A stretch of 64,000 bases of DNA. It comes from Bacteroidota bacterium. Lineage in GTDB: Bacteria > Bacteroidota > Bacteroidia > UKL13-3. Below, piece after piece: positions 1-10,043 of this stretch (positions are counted from its first letter, which is position 1; the number at the start of each line of letters is the position of its first letter). Below the pieces are notes generated by a model. It was not told where the DNA came from. It saw only the letters and a list, made by a program, of their open reading frames with translations, and did not search any database. The DNA lies in contig CANHGM010000008.1 in NCBI GenBank assembly GCA_947460345.1, positions 1-64,000 of the forward strand, given 5' to 3'. Both the position numbers and the translations under genes were made by a program.

Positions 1-3000
1 TAAGTAGCCGCTGAAGCACTGTTAAGTCTTAAAGCAAAATAGTTACCCACTGGAATATTAGTAGTTGCTGCTAAATTTAAATAGCCCCCGATATGGTTAA
101 ATGTTCCTGTATTAGCAAAGGCTCCATTTACCGTTAGGTTACCACCACTTACTATTTTAAGACTTGCACCTGAAGCTATAGTTAAATCTCCACAATTAGC
201 TGAAGCATGCACTGTAGGATAATTAGTTAAACCAGCTGGAATAATAATGTTTGAAGCTGATGTTGGAACAGTTCCACTACACCAGTTAGCTGCTCTAGTC
301 CAAAGTGTATCTACTGAACCTATCCATCCGTTTGCAAATACGGTAACAGTATCAAATGAAGTAGAAGAAGCACATCCTAAACCTGTAACAGTTAACGATA
401 ATGGCTTAACACCTATGGAAGCCCAATTGATGGTATAGGGTCCACTGCCTGAACCTGAAACTATTGAAGCACCTGATAAAGACCATGAGTAGTTAGAAGA
501 ACCTACGCCACCACCTGTATAAGTAAGTGTTACGTTGCCTGACAAACATGGGGTTGGGGTAGATTTAGTGAATGAAGCGGTGATGTTTCTTGCTTCACCA
601 ATATATATATATCCTTGTAATGTATCACCAGTTACAGTAATTGAACTTGAAGTTATTGAAGAAATTGTTGCCTTTTCGATATTTACACCATTGTCACCAA
701 AAACTAAAACATTTGGAGTAGATGCACCACCTAAAGTGGTATCAGTACCGGCATATCTCACTGTTGCACTGTAAGTATCAAAATCAACACCACCTATACC
801 AGCTAATTTCCATCTACGATCAATGGTTTTGTTAGAATCTATACAAACATTAGCATAAGCTGAACCTGCAATTGACGTTTCGTTAGCCACCATTTGAACA
901 GAACCTGCAACAGTTACGTTGCTAAATGTTAAATCAACTGGTAAATAGTTTAAAGAGTCTCCGATTTCATATGAAACAGGAACAGTTGCACCTGTTACTA
1001 CTTCTTTTATCATTGAACCATTTACCCAACCATCTAGTCTTACTACATCTGCACCACCTTCTAAAATAACATCGCTATGCATATTAACCACACCGTGAGT
1101 TAATCTTAAAGTATCAGTAATTCTAAGTGTATTAGAGTTGAAGTGGTTTACATTGTCTAATGTTAAATCATAGAAACGTTCACCTCCAGAGAATGTTAAA
1201 TAAATATTTTGAGTTGCACTTCCATTTAAAGTAACATGAGATGAACCTTCATTGATTACATCTGCATTTCTAGCATTAACAAAATGACCTTTAATAAAAT
1301 AGTCGTTAGTAGCTAAATTGATATTCCCTAAGTTAGCTGAAGTAACTGTAAAATTACCATCAATATTTACTGGATTAGTACCACCAAAATTTCCAACAGC
1401 AGTACCAGTTAAATTCCAAGTAACATGATTAAGTCTGGCAACAGGTGTACCTCCTGAAGTGTTTTGTTCAATGTTTCCGGTACCTGTGTTAGCCCTCATA
1501 ATGATAGTACCTGTTAGGTTATAATTGTTAGCATTTCCATCAGTTTGGAAATCGTCAGCTATATATATATTATTTAGACTATCATGGAATGTAGCATTGC
1601 TTGACATATTTAATCTTAAATCACCCCTTACTTTCAATGGAGAGTTTTTATATAAGTATAAACCTCCTGCGGTTTTGGTTGAGATGATATTAAAGATATG
1701 GAAATCGTTTCCGTTAGTTGAAATTGTTTGAACACCATTACCCACTGTTGTAATACTAGTATTTCTTGCAGTATCTACATAATTAATAGTTCCAAAATAC
1801 TTAATGTTTCCACTTAAGTTTATAGTACTAAATGGAGATGAACCTGGAAAATCTACTAATGCATTATCATATGCTAAGTCGCCTAATACTGTAGTAATGT
1901 TACCTGAAAAAGTTTTTGTTCCTGCACCTGACAAAGTCAAATTGTAATAATTGATATTGTTAGGAACTGTAAAAGCATAAGTATGAGCATAATCAATTGT
2001 AGAACCCACTCCAATACTTGTAATACTAGGAAGTGTGCTGTTTAACATTTTAAGTTTACCTAAATTTTTAAGTGCAATATTGCCTGTAAAAGTAAAATTA
2101 GCAGGAACAACAAATGTGGTTGCATTGATGCTATCACCTAAAATCACTTTAGAACCATTACCAGAAACTATCCAATTACTATTGATAGTATAAGTAGATT
2201 GATTTTGAATATGGAAAGTTTGACCACTTGTAGTAAAGTTATTAGGATGATTACCAGTTCCATTGGCATTTTCATACCATATATTCTCGTCATTTAAATT
2301 ACCAGCACCAAATGAATAATAATCTACATTTACAATATTATCAGCTAAAATCACAAAACTATCAACTGCAACACCAGCATCAGTTCCAGATGAATTCACA
2401 TCTATAAATCTAACAAAGAAAGTTCCTCCATTAGCTACACTATTTGAAAGAGCAAAACTGATATTATTCATAATTACTCTGTTTGCAGAGCTATTTCCAT
2501 TTACACCCCCATTTGCAGATGAAGCTGGTGTATTAAAATCTAATGCATTTACATCAACCCAAGTTGCATTTAAATCATAAACTGAAGATGCATTTAAGCT
2601 ATATTGGAATTCTAATTTATCAGCACTTCCCATATATCTCCACATTTCACCAACATATGATACTGTCAAGTTATTGATATTGCCACCAGTGTTGTTTTTA
2701 TATTTAGCACCATAAATTGCGGTATCTAATGAACCTGCACATACAGAACCCAATGCTCTTTCAGTAGAACCATTTATACCCATACTATATATATTAGCAG
2801 CAGGACTTCCAAAACCACTTGTGGTATCATAGGTTCCATTAGCAGCAGTACCAATTTCATAAGTATACCAACCTCTGTACATTTGGCTACCTGGAACTGA
2901 TATCACATTGTCAAAAGTATCAGCTGGTAATGAAGTATTTAAAACTGAAATTGATATTGCATCATCATTATCAGTTACAGTTAAGTTTGAACTCACAGAA

Positions 3001-4775
3001 GCTATATACAATCTTGATGAAGCTGAAGATAAATTAGTAACAAAAGTTTCTGTTGCTTCTCTGATATTATCATCTTTTACATAAAGTTTTACAAATGCAC
3101 TGTCTTCACCTGGTATGAAGTTAAAAACAGAAGCAGACAAATTATAATCACTTGATGTAACACCAGTTCCATTTATAGAAACGCTTACAGATTGAGTTGA
3201 AGTCATTACAGTATCAGTTAACACGGCCCAAAGTATAACTGAGTCTCCTTCAATAGCCGAAGAAGGAACAATTGATATACTTACGCCAGGTTCGTTATCA
3301 GTGATGGATATATTTCTAGTTGAAGGCGAACCAATAGTCAAACCACTTGATGGGCTACTAATAGTTAGTGTTGCCGTTTCTGTACCTTCACCAATAGTAT
3401 CATTATTTATAGTAAATGTTACAGTTCCTACTGTTTGTCCGTTTGCTATATTAATAGTAGTACTACTCAAATCATAATCATTGGCAGTAATACCTGAACC
3501 AGTTACGCCTAAAGAAACTGATTGTGCACCAGTAACAGTTGCTGAAGCTGTAGCTGTTACTGTTATTGAAGTTGTATTTTTTTCAGTACCTGAGGTAGCT
3601 GAAACGCTCAATGAAACAGTTGGATTAGAAGAAGCAGCAGTAGTTTGGCTATCGTTTATAATAGTACTAGTTCTATACGATATATCACTTGCTGGTGATT
3701 TACCATTGTATTCATATACTTTAAAATAATATTTTGTACTAGGAGATAAGCCTGTAACCGTAACTGGATTTGTTGTAGTAAAACCATCAAACACAATTTT
3801 GTTTCCACTGCCTTGGTCTGTTGCAGATGTATATGCTGCATTCACTCCAGAGTAAGATACTGTATCAGTTGGTGTAAAACTCACATTGGCAGCTTCCCTA
3901 ACCACAATCATTCTTCTGTTATTCCAAAATGAATTGGTTAAACCAGAAATAACAATTGAATTTGAACCTATCGTACCAAAAGTTAACCCTTGATTAGTTT
4001 GAGGTGTTAATGGTTTGAATTGAGTACCAGAACTATCACGACCAGGAGAACCTGCTGGATTTACCACAACATTTGAACTGGTTGACCAGTTAAAAGTTTT
4101 ACCAGAAATTACAGGATGCAAAGTCCAAACATCTGAGTTGTAAAATTGTCTTCTCCATGATGCAGAAGAAGATGAAGTTGCATTGTTTGGTATAACACCA
4201 GCTAAAGAACCGCCAGTAAGTATTGTTGAATTTACAGCAATTGCGTTAAATTTCACTGCTATGTAAACTCCTACTTTGTTTCTCAAAGCTACTACGTCAC
4301 CACCATTGGCAATTCCAGTTCCCCATTGAAAAGCATAGTTGCTATCGCCTGGGTTAAAATTGGTTGGGCCTGCTTGTAGTGAAGATGGAGTGGCATTTCC
4401 AAAAGTAGTTGATCTTTGAAAAATAACTGCCTTTTTACCAGGTCCTAAAATGGTTCCGCTAGGAAAAAAGTAATTATTAAGATTGTCTCCTATAATCCAT
4501 CCACTGATATCAATTGAGTCTGTTGAATTATTTGTTAATTCAACAAATTCATCTGAATTAGAATTGGGAGAACCTCCGTCACCATTCCAGTCATGACTCG
4601 GATTTCCATATCCAGCAACTTCTGTGATGGTTATCCCATTAGTATGAGTTGTGGTTGATGAATTTTTCAAATAACCTTGCGCAGATGATTGCACATAAGC
4701 GGCTAAAACTAACAGAAAAATCATGACCACTTTCATACTTAAATGTCTGTTTTTTTGTGTAAATAATGTTTTCAT
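1..4775 (-). CDS. Very large secreted/surface protein, C-terminus off the left edge (>1590 aa visible): signal peptide, lamin-tail-like domain, Fn3-like segment, Calx-beta-like repeats
   Basis: Manual reverse translation from ATG at 4775: MKTLFTQKNRHLSMKVVMIFLLVLAAYVQSSAQ...ITITEVAGYGNPSHDWNGDGGSPNSNSDEFVELTNNSTDSIDISGWIIGDN (LTD-like), then Calx-beta-like text (ANDYDLSSTTINIANGQTVGTVTFTINNDTIGEGTETATLTI). Parts read by hand are open and no stop is visible at position 1. Absent from the ORF track, presumably because it has no stop in the window. Confidence 0.85.
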   Translation of the reverse strand, partial: MKTLFTQKNRHLSMKVVMIFLLVLAAYVQSSAQGYLKNSSTTTHTNGITITEVAGYGNPSHDWNGDGGSPNSNSDEFVELTNNSTDSIDISGWIIGDNLNNYFFPSGTILGPGKKAVIFQRSTTFGNATPSSLQAGPTNFNPGDSNYAFQWGTGIANGGDVVALRNKVGVYIAVKFNAIAVNSTILTGGSLAGVIPNNATSSSSASWRRQFYNSDVWTLHPVISGKTFNWSTSSNVVVNPAGSPGRDSSGTQFKPLTPQTNQGLTFGTIGSNSIVISGLTNSFWNNRRMIVVREAANVSFTPTDTVSYSGVNAAYTSATDQGSGNKIVFDGFTTTNPVTVTGLSPSTKYYFKVYEYNGKSPASDISYRTSTIINDSQTTAASSNPTVSLSVSATSGTEKNTTSITVTATASATVTGAQSVSLGVTGSGITANDYDLSSTTINIANGQTVGTVTFTINNDTIGEGTETATLTISSPSSGLTIGSPSTRNISITDNEPGVSISIVPSSAIEGDSVILWAVLTDTVMTSTQSVSVSINGTGVTSSDYNLSASVFNFIPGEDSAFVKLYVKDDNIREATETFVTNLSSASSRLYIASVSSNLTVTDNDDAISISVLNTSLPADTFDNVISVPGSQMYRGWYTYEIGTAANGTYDTTSGFGSPAANIYSMGINGSTERALGSVCAGSLDTAIYGAKYKNNTGGNINNLTVSYVGEMWRYMGSADKLEFQYSLNASSVYDLNATWVDVNALDFNTPASSANGGVNGNSSANRVIMNNISFALSNSVANGGTFFVRFIDVNSSGTDAGVAVDSFVILADNIVNVDYYSFGAGNLNDENIWYENANGTGNHPNNFTTSGQTFHIQNQSTYTINSNWIVSGNGSKVILGDSINATTFVVPANFTFTGNIALKNLGKLKMLNSTLPSITSIGVGSTIDYAHTYAFTVPNNINYYNLTLSGAGTKTFSGNITTVLGDLAYDNALVDFPGSSPFSTINLSGNIKYFGTINYVDTARNTSITTVGNGVQTISTNGNDFHIFNIISTKTAGGLYLYKNSPLKVRGDLRLNMSSNATFHDSLNNIYIADDFQTDGNANNYNLTGTIIMRANTGTGNIEQNTSGGTPVARLNHVTWNLTGTAVGNFGGTNPVNIDGNFTVTSANLGNINLATNDYFIKGHFVNARNADVINEGSSHVTLNGSATQNIYLTFSGGERFYDLTLDNVNHFNSNTLRITDTLRLTHGVVNMHSDVILEGGADVVRLDGWVNGSMIKEVVTGATVPVSYEIGDSLNYLPVDLTFSNVTVAGSVQMVANETSIAGSAYANVCIDSNKTIDRRWKLAGIGGVDFDTYSATVRYAGTDTTLGGASTPNVLVFGDNGVNIEKATISSITSSSITVTGDTLQGYIYIGEARNITASFTKSTPTPCLSGNVTLTYTGGGVGSSNYSWSLSGASIVSGSGSGPYTINWASIGVKPLSLTVTGLGCASSTSFDTVTVFANGWIGSVDTLWTRAANWCSGTVPTSASNIIIPAGLTNYPTVHASANCGDLTIASGASLKIVSGGNLTVNGAFANTGTFNHIGGYLNLAATTNIPVGNYFALRLNSASAAT

Positions 4776-4897
4776 ATGTGTATGGTAAATTTGAAGAAAG
4801 ATACAATACCAACATTTAACCATCAAAACAAATAATTAACAAATTGTTAATACTTTTAAATACAACAAAATAAAATTGAATTAGAAAAACACAACTA

Positions 4898-5647
4898 CTA
4901 CTTTTTACATAAAAAAATACACCTGTTTGATTCTTTTGTATAGTCCTGCAACTCATAACTACCGAAAACACTGATCACTTTAAATCCAGATGTTTCTAAT
5001 AATTTTTGTAAAGCTGGTTTTGACCAAAGTTTAACCCGCTCTTCAAATGCAAAATCATTTCCCCCATCTTCCACTTTTATCGTTTTTATTACATGCCCAT
5101 TTTCTATTTTTTTGAAAGTGTGATATCTTACACCTTCAATCTCCAATGAAATTGGAGCAAGATTCTGACTAACTAATATTTGCACCATATCAGCATTAAA
5201 AAAATCCAATACAAATATTCCATGAGGTTTTAGTTGTTGGTAAATTGAATCTATAATTTTTTTATCTTCAGCCGGATTATCAAAGTACCCAAAACTAGTA
5301 AACAAATTAAATATAGCATCAAAAGCTAAAGGTTTATAGATCTCTCGCATATCATGAACTTCAAAATGTAAATGATCATTTTCAAATGTTTTTGCATAAT
5401 CAATACTGTTTTTAGATAAATCTAAACCTAATACATCTAACCCTTTTTTAGCCAAATACTTTGCATGTCTGCCTCTACCACAAGCATTGTCTAAAACATT
5501 ATCACCTGTTTTCAATTTCAGTAAATTAAACAATTTATCGATAAACAATTGTGCTTCAGCATCATCTCTTTTTGCATATAACTGATGATAATACTTTGTA
5601 TCAAACCAACTTTCAAACCATTGTTGCATGCCACAAAAATGAAGCAT
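4898..5647 (-). CDS. Class I SAM-dependent methyltransferase (start may be internal Met at about 5629)
   Basis: VLDNACGRGRHAKYLAKKGLDVLGLDLSKNSIDYAK motif I; FDAIFNLFTSFGYF. Confidence 0.85.
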   Translation of the reverse strand: MLHFCGMQQWFESWFDTKYYHQLYAKRDDAEAQLFIDKLFNLLKLKTGDNVLDNACGRGRHAKYLAKKGLDVLGLDLSKNSIDYAKTFENDHLHFEVHDMREIYKPLAFDAIFNLFTSFGYFDNPAEDKKIIDSIYQQLKPHGIFVLDFFNADMVQILVSQNLAPISLEIEGVRYHTFKKIENGHVIKTIKVEDGGNDFAFEERVKLWSKPALQKLLETSGFKVISVFGSYELQDYTKESNRCIFLCKK

Positions 5648-5703
5648 AAAGAATAATATACAATAAGAATCTTTACATTTGCGTTTTATTTTAAAACAGT
5701 CTA

Positions 5704-7119
5704 GTGAAATTTACCCATAAAATTATCTATATATTTTTGTTTGTGATAACGGCATTTTCGATATCGCAATGTCGTCGAGAGAAAATAAATACAACGCCGT
5801 TCGACCTTACTTTTAATGACGACACACTTTTGTTTGATACTGTTTTTACTAACCTCTCCCCTTCTACCAATCCGCCATCCATATATGAAGTACTCAAAGT
5901 TAAAAACACCAGTAAGCTTAAAGTTAAAACCAATATCAGTTTGGCTGGAGGTGTTAGCTCCCCTTTTAGAATTAATGTAGACGGACAAAGTGGAACTGAT
6001 TTTACAAATTATGAAATAGCAGCCGGTGACAGTTTGTATATATTTGTTGAAGCATATTTAAAACAGAACAATATAAACAATCCATTAGTAATCACAGACT
6101 CAATTATATTTGAAAACAACGGAAAATTACAAAATGTAAAACTAGTAGCTTGGGGGCAAGATGCTCATTACTTGGCTGAATCTATCATCACCCAAAACAC
6201 CACATGGAAAAACGATGGAAAACCATATGTGCTCTATAACTTTGTAGCTGTTGATTACAAAACTAAACTTACAATAGAAAAAGGTGTACATATATATTCT
6301 CATAACAATGTGCGATTATATATAGGTGGCACACTAGATGTACAAGGTGATACAAATGATAAAGTAATATTTGAAGCCGACCGTTTGCAATGGGAATATA
6401 AGGAAGTCCCAAACCAATGGGTAGGCATTCGTTTTTTACCAGAAAGTATCAACAATAAAATAAAAAATTGTATCATAAAAAATGCAATTGTGGGCATTGA
6501 AGTAGATTCAGTTCCAGTTTCTGGTACATATAATTTAACTTTAGACCAAGTAGAAATTAAAAATATGGGACAAGTTGGTATTGTAGGATATTCTGCAGCT
6601 ATCAAAGCTATCAATTGTTTGATATATAATTGCGGTAAATATACTTTTGCTGGTGTATATGGTGGCAAATATGATATATATAATTCTACGTTTGCTGTAT
6701 ATAACAATACATATATCAATAGAAAAACCGCTCATTTTGGATTTAACAATGAAGTTTTTAAAGATGCCAATGGTATACCTTTGCTTATGGTAGCTTTAGA
6801 TTACCATTTAGAAAACAATATCATCTATGGCGACCAAGAAGAAGAAATAGAAATAGGTTTAGACCCAAACAATTCAACCACTACCGGTGAATTTTTCCAG
6901 AAAAATATATTCAAAACCAAAAAACTTGAGTCTAAGTTTTTAACTCAAACTAACTTAGTAAACGAAGACCCGAAATTTTCGAAAACAGATGCTATGAATT
7001 ATGAATTAAATAGCGATTCAAAAGCAATTAGTTTTGGAAACATCATAGGAGTAAATATAGACATTAGAGGCAAGAGCAGAAGCGGCAACCCAGATATTGG
7101 TTGTTATGAAATTAAATAA
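5704..7119 (+). CDS. Lipoprotein with right-handed parallel beta-helix-like region
   Basis: GTG start; N-terminal hydrophobic segment then FSISQCRRE lipobox-like Cys; repeated IKN/IYN/VYN strand-turn pattern. Confidence 0.7.
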   Translation: MKFTHKIIYIFLFVITAFSISQCRREKINTTPFDLTFNDDTLLFDTVFTNLSPSTNPPSIYEVLKVKNTSKLKVKTNISLAGGVSSPFRINVDGQSGTDFTNYEIAAGDSLYIFVEAYLKQNNINNPLVITDSIIFENNGKLQNVKLVAWGQDAHYLAESIITQNTTWKNDGKPYVLYNFVAVDYKTKLTIEKGVHIYSHNNVRLYIGGTLDVQGDTNDKVIFEADRLQWEYKEVPNQWVGIRFLPESINNKIKNCIIKNAIVGIEVDSVPVSGTYNLTLDQVEIKNMGQVGIVGYSAAIKAINCLIYNCGKYTFAGVYGGKYDIYNSTFAVYNNTYINRKTAHFGFNNEVFKDANGIPLLMVALDYHLENNIIYGDQEEEIEIGLDPNNSTTTGEFFQKNIFKTKKLESKFLTQTNLVNEDPKFSKTDAMNYELNSDSKAISFGNIIGVNIDIRGKSRSGNPDIGCYEIK

Positions 7120-7131
7120 CCATTTTTAAAC

Positions 7132-8406
7132 ATGCGTTTTGTAAGTGTATTTCTTTTGTTGTTTATATTAAACTTTTCAAAAGATACACAAGCTCAAACA
7201 GCTCCACCCTGCAATCTTAATAAAGGTTATATATGGTATGGTCAATTAGAATTAAATGACAGCATCTCACTACCCTTTTACTTCAAATTTGAGAAAACAA
7301 ATACAGCATTTCAAATTAAAATATATAATGCTCAAGAAATCATAAATGTAGATGAAGTAAAGGTTACTGAAGACTCTGTTATGATTAATATGCCCGTGTT
7401 TAATTCAGAATTTAGGTGTAAATGGCAAAGTAGTATTGAACATCACGATAGCTTGCAAGGATTTTGGATAAATCACAATAGAAACGATAAAAATTGTATA
7501 CGTTTTAAAGCCAATAGAATTCAACTTTACTCTATTTTCCCCTGTCAATGCCAAGCATTTGAAGGCAAATGGGAAGTAACTTTTAGTGAAAACACAGCCG
7601 ATAGTTATAAAGCAATTGGAATTTTTAATAATAGCTTTTGTGCAGATTTGATGTACGGTACTTTTTTAACTGAAACAGGTGATTACAGATATTTATCGGG
7701 CAGTGTAAACAAATATTTTGAGCCAAACTCGGATTCTATATTAACGCTCTCTTGTTTCGATGGAACACATGCTTTTTATTTTAAAGCCATCAAACAAAAA
7801 GATGGTACCCTTAAAAGCAATTTTTATTCTGGTTCACATCATTATGAAACATGGTCTGCCGTTCGTAATGATAAATTTAAATTAAGGAATCCTGATTCAC
7901 TTACATATATTATTTCTTCTAAAGAAAAAATTGAATTTAGATATATAAACACTGAGGGTAAATATATATCTATTAATGATTTAAAATACAAAGGAAAAGT
8001 AATCGTTATACAATTAATGGGTTCGTGGTGCCCCAATTGCATGGACGAATCGGTGATGTTTGAAGAATTATATCAAACATATAACCCACAAGGATTAGAA
8101 ATACTTGCTTTGGCATTCGAAAAGACTACAGATACGGCCCTTGCAAGAGCTCGTGTTAGCAGATTTAAAGAACGGTTGCATTGCCATTACGACTTTTTAA
8201 TTACAGGCAAATCAGGCAAAGATGAGGCCTTAGCTGTTTTTCCTACTTTAAATAAAATCATGGCTTTCCCTACCACAATATATATTGACAAGCAAGGCAA
8301 CATCAGAAAAATATATACTGGTTTTAATGGCCCAGGCACAGGAGAATATTATATTAAATCTAAATCAGAGACAAAAGTTTTTATTGAAAAGCTTTTAAGT
8401 GAATGA
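7132..8406 (+). CDS. TlpA/AhpC-TSA-like thioredoxin-fold protein with N-terminal extension
   Basis: Signal peptide; KVIVIQLMGSWCPNCMDESVMFEELYQTY (CxxC) and FPTTIYIDKQGNIRKIYTGF near C-terminus. Confidence 0.85.
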   Translation: MRFVSVFLLLFILNFSKDTQAQTAPPCNLNKGYIWYGQLELNDSISLPFYFKFEKTNTAFQIKIYNAQEIINVDEVKVTEDSVMINMPVFNSEFRCKWQSSIEHHDSLQGFWINHNRNDKNCIRFKANRIQLYSIFPCQCQAFEGKWEVTFSENTADSYKAIGIFNNSFCADLMYGTFLTETGDYRYLSGSVNKYFEPNSDSILTLSCFDGTHAFYFKAIKQKDGTLKSNFYSGSHHYETWSAVRNDKFKLRNPDSLTYIISSKEKIEFRYINTEGKYISINDLKYKGKVIVIQLMGSWCPNCMDESVMFEELYQTYNPQGLEILALAFEKTTDTALARARVSRFKERLHCHYDFLITGKSGKDEALAVFPTLNKIMAFPTTIYIDKQGNIRKIYTGFNGPGTGEYYIKSKSETKVFIEKLLSE

Positions 8407-8424
8407 TAACTAAAATTTATATTT

Positions 8425-9693
8425 CTACTCCAAAACTTTCACAAACTTCTGTTGGCCTATGATGACGCCCTTTTCAGTTAATTGGAAAATATATGTCCCT
8501 TCTGATAAACTAGATATTGAAATCAGATTTGGTGTTTCATTTAATTTCCCTGAGTGTATTTCTTGTCCTAAAAGGTTCAATATTTTATACGAATAATTGT
8601 TTCCTGAATAGATATTTATATATAAACTAGTTGTTGAAGGATTGGGAGAGATACTAAAATCAATTTTATTGTATAATTTATAAATACCTGAAGCTCCAAT
8701 TGAAATACTTTTAATTAAAGTATCAACGCTATTGCAGTTATATGATATAAGCATTACTTGGTATTTCCCTGATTGTTTATAGTTATGAGTGGGATGCTTT
8801 ACATTTGATGTATCACCATCTCCAAAATTCCAATAAAACTTAGTCGCATTAGATGATGTGTTGGTGAATAATATGTACTGCTGACTTGAATCTTTATATG
8901 AAAAATTAGCTTTAGGATCGTACTCACCTATATGCCATTGTAGCAAACTATCATACACGATCAACTTCACAGCAGTTCTTATATTGGCTGCATCACTTGC
9001 CGACAAAGCACCATTAAATGTAATATTCACAGGGTCTTTTCTGAAAAGCGTTGTATAAAAACAACATGCTGCAGCGTAGGTCCCCGCTTCGCTCGGGTGA
9101 CTTTCATCTGATTGGTACAATTCTATTTGTGGAAATTGTTGTCTGATATATTTCCATACCACACCTACTGGAGATACTAAGGCTTTATTGCTATCAGCCA
9201 TCATTCTATACCTTAAGTTTAATAAACTATCCATTCCTGCATATGTGCATACAGGTGGCCATGTGGCACAGTTAGAAGCATCCCCATTTTTTCTTCCCCA
9301 AGTCATATAAAACATGGTCTCAGTGCAAGGGTTTGCAGCAATTATTAAACTGTCAAGTTTGGTTGCAAATGGAAACACTTCAGCTTCAACTTGACTTAAA
9401 GGAAAAGAAGGATATTGACTTTGCTCTTGTAAAACCACAAAATCCCAGGTGCCTTTAGCTATTTTCGAAAGAGAGGTGGTATTAGTGGCATGACCTTGAA
9501 GGGTATAACCTCCGGGCGTATTGCTATCAAAAAACACGGTATCTCCAGTTGATTTTGCAATATCTGCAACCATTTGAGGCAGGTTGTTTACCTGCGTATA
9601 ACTGTTCCCTATAAACAACACTCTTTTAGTTTGGCTTTGACCAAATAACGTTACATGTATATATATTAAAAAAATGGTGATTGTGTATTTCAT
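8425..9693 (-). CDS. Secreted SGNH-hydrolase-like protein with PKD domain and T9SS type A sorting domain
   Basis: RVLFIGNSYTQVNNLP (block I-like GNS), ESHPSEAGTYAAA (DxxH-like), YWNFGDGDTSNVKHPTHNYKQSGKYQVML (PKD), ISPNPSTTSLYINI...EGTYIFQLTEKGVIIGQQKFVK (sorting domain). Confidence 0.8.
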   Translation of the reverse strand: MKYTITIFLIYIHVTLFGQSQTKRVLFIGNSYTQVNNLPQMVADIAKSTGDTVFFDSNTPGGYTLQGHATNTTSLSKIAKGTWDFVVLQEQSQYPSFPLSQVEAEVFPFATKLDSLIIAANPCTETMFYMTWGRKNGDASNCATWPPVCTYAGMDSLLNLRYRMMADSNKALVSPVGVVWKYIRQQFPQIELYQSDESHPSEAGTYAAACCFYTTLFRKDPVNITFNGALSASDAANIRTAVKLIVYDSLLQWHIGEYDPKANFSYKDSSQQYILFTNTSSNATKFYWNFGDGDTSNVKHPTHNYKQSGKYQVMLISYNCNSVDTLIKSISIGASGIYKLYNKIDFSISPNPSTTSLYINIYSGNNYSYKILNLLGQEIHSGKLNETPNLISISSLSEGTYIFQLTEKGVIIGQQKFVKVLE

Positions 9694-9910
9694 TTGAAAA
9701 TAATAAGATTACTAAATTATGATACTACAAATATATACAGTAAACATATATACCTACAATATCAGTGTTTGATTTTTTTTGCAATTTAATAAGATTTTTT
9801 TTTCTAAATTGTACTATTTTCGGGGATGGTTATAAGTACAGCATGACACGATCAATATATATATAATCCTATAATTCTATATAGTTAATTGCTTCCAATT
9901 TACCTTACTT

Positions 9911-9941
9911 AAACGTCACCCTGAATTTATTTCAGGGTCTT
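9911..9941. repeat. REP-like short palindrome (ACCCTGAA-tttat-TTCAGGGT)
   Basis: aaacgtcaccctgaatttatttcagggtct in intergenic DNA; near-perfect 8-bp arms. Confidence 0.5.
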
Positions 9942-9995
9942 ATATATTTACCAGTTGTGATTAATATATATTGTTTAAGAAATTCCTAAGACATA

Positions 9996-10024
9996 AAAAA
10001 GCCCGAAATTTCTTCCGGGCTTTC
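9996..10024 (-). terminator. Rho-independent terminator downstream of the POT transporter
   Basis: aaaaaaGCCCGaaatttcttcCGGGCttt; on the minus strand the hairpin is followed by T6; 20 bp after the stop. Confidence 0.8.
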
Positions 10025-10043
10025 TAAATATTTTAATTCTTTC

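Noticed and set aside
247-3841. Small plus- and minus-strand ORFs (247, 535, 1525, 3481, 3656) listed in the track
   Set aside because: They are shadows of the long minus-strand surface-protein gene; no recognisable domain or start context.
6300-6735. Minus-strand ORFs antisense to the beta-helix lipoprotein
   Set aside because: No homology recognised; the plus-strand frame has signal peptide and consistent repeat pattern.
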